31,242 nt of DNA. Origin: Oscillospiraceae bacterium (GTDB lineage Bacteria; Bacillota_A; Clostridia; Oscillospirales; Oscillospiraceae). How positions within the stretch are numbered: position 1 is the stretch's first letter; the number at the start of each line of letters is the position of its first letter. The position numbers and the translations under genes are program-made. The stretch spans positions 1 to 31,242 of the forward strand of contig JAFXAV010000007.1 of NCBI GenBank assembly GCA_017516785.1. Reading direction: 5' to 3'. Shown here one piece after another: positions 28,573 to 31,242 of the stretch. The notes under the pieces were generated by a model. The model saw only the letters and a program-made list of their open reading frames with translations, searched no databases and was not told where the DNA came from.

Positions 28573-31242
28573 ATGAAAAAGAAAATTCTGTGGCTGACCC
28601 TGGTGCTGGCTCTGGTGCTGGCGCTGATTCCCGTCACTGCCATGGCTTCCGAGCCTCAGCAGACCGGTGAAATCACCCATGAAACCATTCCTTTCCAGGT
28701 AAACCCCCTGTACAAGGATCTCTATGGCGATAGCGTCGTCCATAAGGCTCCCGATCCGCTGCAGTCCGATGAACACAAGGCCCCTGTTCTCAATGCGACC
28801 TTTGTCACCGAGGAGAAGGCTGCCCAGCAGATCCGGGCAAAGATGAAGGCATGGACTGAGGAATTTACCATCTACGTCAAGAGCGAAAACAGCAACTATG
28901 AAGATCTGTTTTACCAGCTGCTGAATGATGCCATGGCCCACACCGGCGACCCCAAAGAGGGCGACTACCTGCTGTGGCACTACGAAGGCTGGGGCGCGGA
29001 CGTATCCCGGACTGACAAAGGCGGCAGCTATGAGTATACCTACACGGTCTACGTGAGCTACTACACCACCGCAGCTCAGGAAAAGGAACTGGATAGCGCC
29101 GTTTCCAAGCTGCTGAAGAATCTGAATGTCAGCAATAAGAGCGACTATCAGAAGGTAAAGGCAGTTTATGACTACATCTGCGCCAACATTACCTATGACT
29201 ACGAAAATCTGGACAATCCCGATTACATGCTCAAGCATACCGCTTACGCTGCGCTGGTGGACAAGACCGCTGTCTGCCAGGGTTATGCATCCCTGATGTA
29301 CCGCCTGCTGCTGGAACTGGATGTGGATATCCGCGTGGTTGCCGGTGAAGCAGCCGAAGGCGGCGCCCATGGCTGGAACATTGCAAAGCTGGGTAATGTC
29401 TACTATAACCTGGACTCCACCTGGGACGCAGGCTTGAGCCAGTACAATTACTTCCTGAAAAACTCCGAAGGTTTCCTGGATCATCTGCGTTATCTGGAGT
29501 ATGCTTCCACCAAGTTCCATACCGACTATCCCATGAGCGCCACCGACTATGTGGACGGCGTTGCAGGCAAGCCTGAGCATGTCTTCGTGTGGGGTTCCTG
29601 CGGCGATGATGCCATGTGGGAAATCGACCGTGACAAGGTCCTGACCATTTCCGGCACCGGCGAGATCTACGATTTTGAGTCTGCAATCCATGGCGATCTG
29701 AATACCTGGTCTCCCTGGACTTACTGGATGGACGGCTTCACCAAGGTTGTCATTGAAGAGGGCATCACCGATATCGGCGATTATTCTTTTGACACCATGC
29801 CGGATCTCAAAACCGTGACTCTGCCTGAAACACTGACTACCATCGGCAATTCCGCATTCCAGCAAACCGGCATTACCGGCATCAAGCTGCCCTCTTCCCT
29901 GAAAGAGATTGGCGAAGATGCATTCTATTACTGTGAAAAGCTGGAAAAGATCTGGATTCCCTATCAGGTGACCCATATTGGCAGAAATGCATTCTGGTGC
30001 TGCTATAATCTGAAGGACCTGACTCTTGGTTCCGGTCTTACCTATATTGGCAATCAGGCATTCCGCGAAACTGCCGTTACCGAGGTCGTGATTCCCGACA
30101 AGGTTACCACCCTGGGTAGTATGGCATTCTATTGCTGCGATAATCTGAAAACTGTGACTCTGGGTAAATCCATGACCGAGGTTCCCAGTTATGCATTCGG
30201 CGAATGCTACGCGCTGACGGAAGTCACCATTCCTGAAGGTATCACGGAGATTCAGGGCGCGTCCTTCCAGAACTGCAAGGCACTTCCTGAAATTACCTTC
30301 CCCGCAACCCTGGAAAATCTTGATGGTTTCGACGGATGTGACAAACTGAAGAAGATCACCTTCCTGGGTCATGCGCCCAACATCGGTCCCTCTACATTCT
30401 ACGGCGTTACCGCCACGGTATATTATCCTGATGATGCTACCTGGACGGAGGATATGCTGCAGGATTACGGCGGAACCCTGACCTGGGTTTCCACCCATGT
30501 TCATGATTATAGCGGCACTCCCGTTTTCAATGCGGAAGCCAAGAACCATTCCTGGGCCTGCGCAGGATGCGGTAAGGAAAAGACCGAAAAATGCACCTTT
30601 AATTCCACGGTTCTGAAGGCGGCAACCATGGATGAGCCCGGCATCCGGGAGTATACCTGCACCGTCTGCGGCGGCAGCTATCAGGAAAAGATTATCTACC
30701 GCATCTCCGGTTCCGGCCGCTGCGAGACTGCTTTGGCAGCTGCAGATGAGCTGAAGGAGATTCTAGGCGTTGATACCTTCGATACCATCATCATCGCCAG
30801 CGGCGATAAGTTCGCCGATGCTCTCACCGGCAGCTACCTGGCGGCCAAGGAAAGCGCACCCATCCTGCTGTTCTCCAAGGGTTATGAGGACGAGCTGGCA
30901 GCCTATGTTGCGGAAAATCTGACTGGCGGCGGCAAGGTCTACATCCTGGGCGGCACATCCTCCGTTCCTGAGACGGTGGTCGATGCTCTGGTGGGCTATG
31001 ACCTGGAACGTCTGGCGGGCGATACCCGCTTCGAAACCAATCTGAAGATTCTGGAAGAAGCTGGCTCAGAGGGTGAAGAAATCCTGGTCTGCACTGCCTT
31101 CAACTTTGCTGACTCCCTCTCCGCTTCCGCAGTGGGCAAGCCCATTCTGCTGGTGGACAAGGCTCTGACGGAGGGCCAGAAGGATTTCGTTTCCGGCAGC
31201 AGCTCCTTTGCCATCATCGGCGGCATCAATTCCGTCAATGAA
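28573..31242 (+). CDS. Secreted transglutaminase-like / BspA-type LRR / cell-wall-binding (CWB2) protein, 3' end missing
   Basis: At least 890 residues, open through the right edge of the window. AAGGAGG (28559-28565) precedes the ATG. Residues 1-26 are a signal peptide (start MKKKILWLTLVLALVLAL, cleavage near AMA-S). A transglutaminase-like domain carries the full Cys-His-Asp triad: Cys235 in AVCQGYA, His266 in GAHGWNI, Asp281 in LDSTWD. Residues about 345-640 are BspA-type leucine-rich repeats (TTIGNSAFQQTG, LKEIGEDAFYYC, LTYIGNQAFRET). A spacer with two CxxC pairs (CAGCGK, CTVCGG) follows. From about 708 there are CWB2 repeats (ISGSGRCETALAAA, IIASGDKFADALTGSYLAA) that bind wall polymers. 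It is probably a surface adhesin/protease or crosslinker anchored non-covalently to the wall. Confidence 0.92.
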   Translation, partial: MKKKILWLTLVLALVLALIPVTAMASEPQQTGEITHETIPFQVNPLYKDLYGDSVVHKAPDPLQSDEHKAPVLNATFVTEEKAAQQIRAKMKAWTEEFTIYVKSENSNYEDLFYQLLNDAMAHTGDPKEGDYLLWHYEGWGADVSRTDKGGSYEYTYTVYVSYYTTAAQEKELDSAVSKLLKNLNVSNKSDYQKVKAVYDYICANITYDYENLDNPDYMLKHTAYAALVDKTAVCQGYASLMYRLLLELDVDIRVVAGEAAEGGAHGWNIAKLGNVYYNLDSTWDAGLSQYNYFLKNSEGFLDHLRYLEYASTKFHTDYPMSATDYVDGVAGKPEHVFVWGSCGDDAMWEIDRDKVLTISGTGEIYDFESAIHGDLNTWSPWTYWMDGFTKVVIEEGITDIGDYSFDTMPDLKTVTLPETLTTIGNSAFQQTGITGIKLPSSLKEIGEDAFYYCEKLEKIWIPYQVTHIGRNAFWCCYNLKDLTLGSGLTYIGNQAFRETAVTEVVIPDKVTTLGSMAFYCCDNLKTVTLGKSMTEVPSYAFGECYALTEVTIPEGITEIQGASFQNCKALPEITFPATLENLDGFDGCDKLKKITFLGHAPNIGPSTFYGVTATVYYPDDATWTEDMLQDYGGTLTWVSTHVHDYSGTPVFNAEAKNHSWACAGCGKEKTEKCTFNSTVLKAATMDEPGIREYTCTVCGGSYQEKIIYRISGSGRCETALAAADELKEILGVDTFDTIIIASGDKFADALTGSYLAAKESAPILLFSKGYEDELAAYVAENLTGGGKVYILGGTSSVPETVVDALVGYDLERLAGDTRFETNLKILEEAGSEGEEILVCTAFNFADSLSASAVGKPILLVDKALTEGQKDFVSGSSSFAIIGGINSVNE

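Noticed and set aside
28540..30549. A 669-codon minus-strand open frame opposite the transglutaminase/LRR gene
   Set aside because: The plus strand has signal peptide, catalytic triad and LRR repeats; the antisense translation has none of these.

Overview
The window looks like a chromosomal segment of a Clostridia-type Firmicute, probably a gut member of the Oscillospirales/Ruminococcaceae sort. Supporting signs are moderately high GC with strong C-ending codon bias, AGGAGG ribosome sites, sigma-A promoters, many intrinsic terminators, a trmK-nif3-yebC block, and a BspA/CWB2 surface protein. The taxonomic call is inferred from gene style only.

Positions 1-11157 form a sialic-acid-type catabolic locus. 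A minus-strand operon (nanQ-like, nanA, a ROK kinase cut by the window edge) diverges at about 1.7 kb from a plus-strand operon. The plus operon has a lipoprotein binding protein, two Opp/Dpp-type permeases, two ATPases and a second lyase of the NanA/DapA family. An MFS transporter and an AGE-family N-acylglucosamine 2-epimerase follow as a divergent pair. Together they would import an acylated amino sugar, open and cleave it, and convert ManNAc to GlcNAc. The binding protein is the most striking gene: its two halves are in reversed order relative to every family-5 binding protein I know of, so it reads as a precise, full-length circular permutation behind a normal lipoprotein signal.

Positions 11200-15050 carry a lone tyrosine recombinase, whose ribosome site lies in a long hairpin, and then minus-strand housekeeping genes: yebC, nif3-like, trmK and a DUF1858 protein. 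A DUF2079 membrane protein follows on the plus strand.

Positions 17067-18600 are a small islet at a tRNA-Arg(ACG) gene. The 3' end of the tRNA is repeated twice downstream (24 nt and 18 nt identical), and each copy is followed by its own terminator. Inside lie an AT-rich gene for an HTH/membrane/zinc-ribbon protein, an iteron-like array of five GGGGTACA-type cores at an exact 20-nt period, and two related foldable units whose left arm is an inverted copy of the tRNA T-arm.

Positions 18619-23377 hold a three-gene set: lamin-tail/CotH surface protein, VTC-domain protein, DUF4956 membrane protein. Positions 23425-25331 are a coupled sugar-1-phosphate nucleotidyltransferase and a GHMP kinase that resembles plant galacturonokinase more than galactokinase. 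Positions 25431-28142 have mutY between two PHP-family phosphatases. The window ends in a small HTH regulator divergent from a large secreted transglutaminase/LRR/cell-wall-binding protein, which runs off the right edge.
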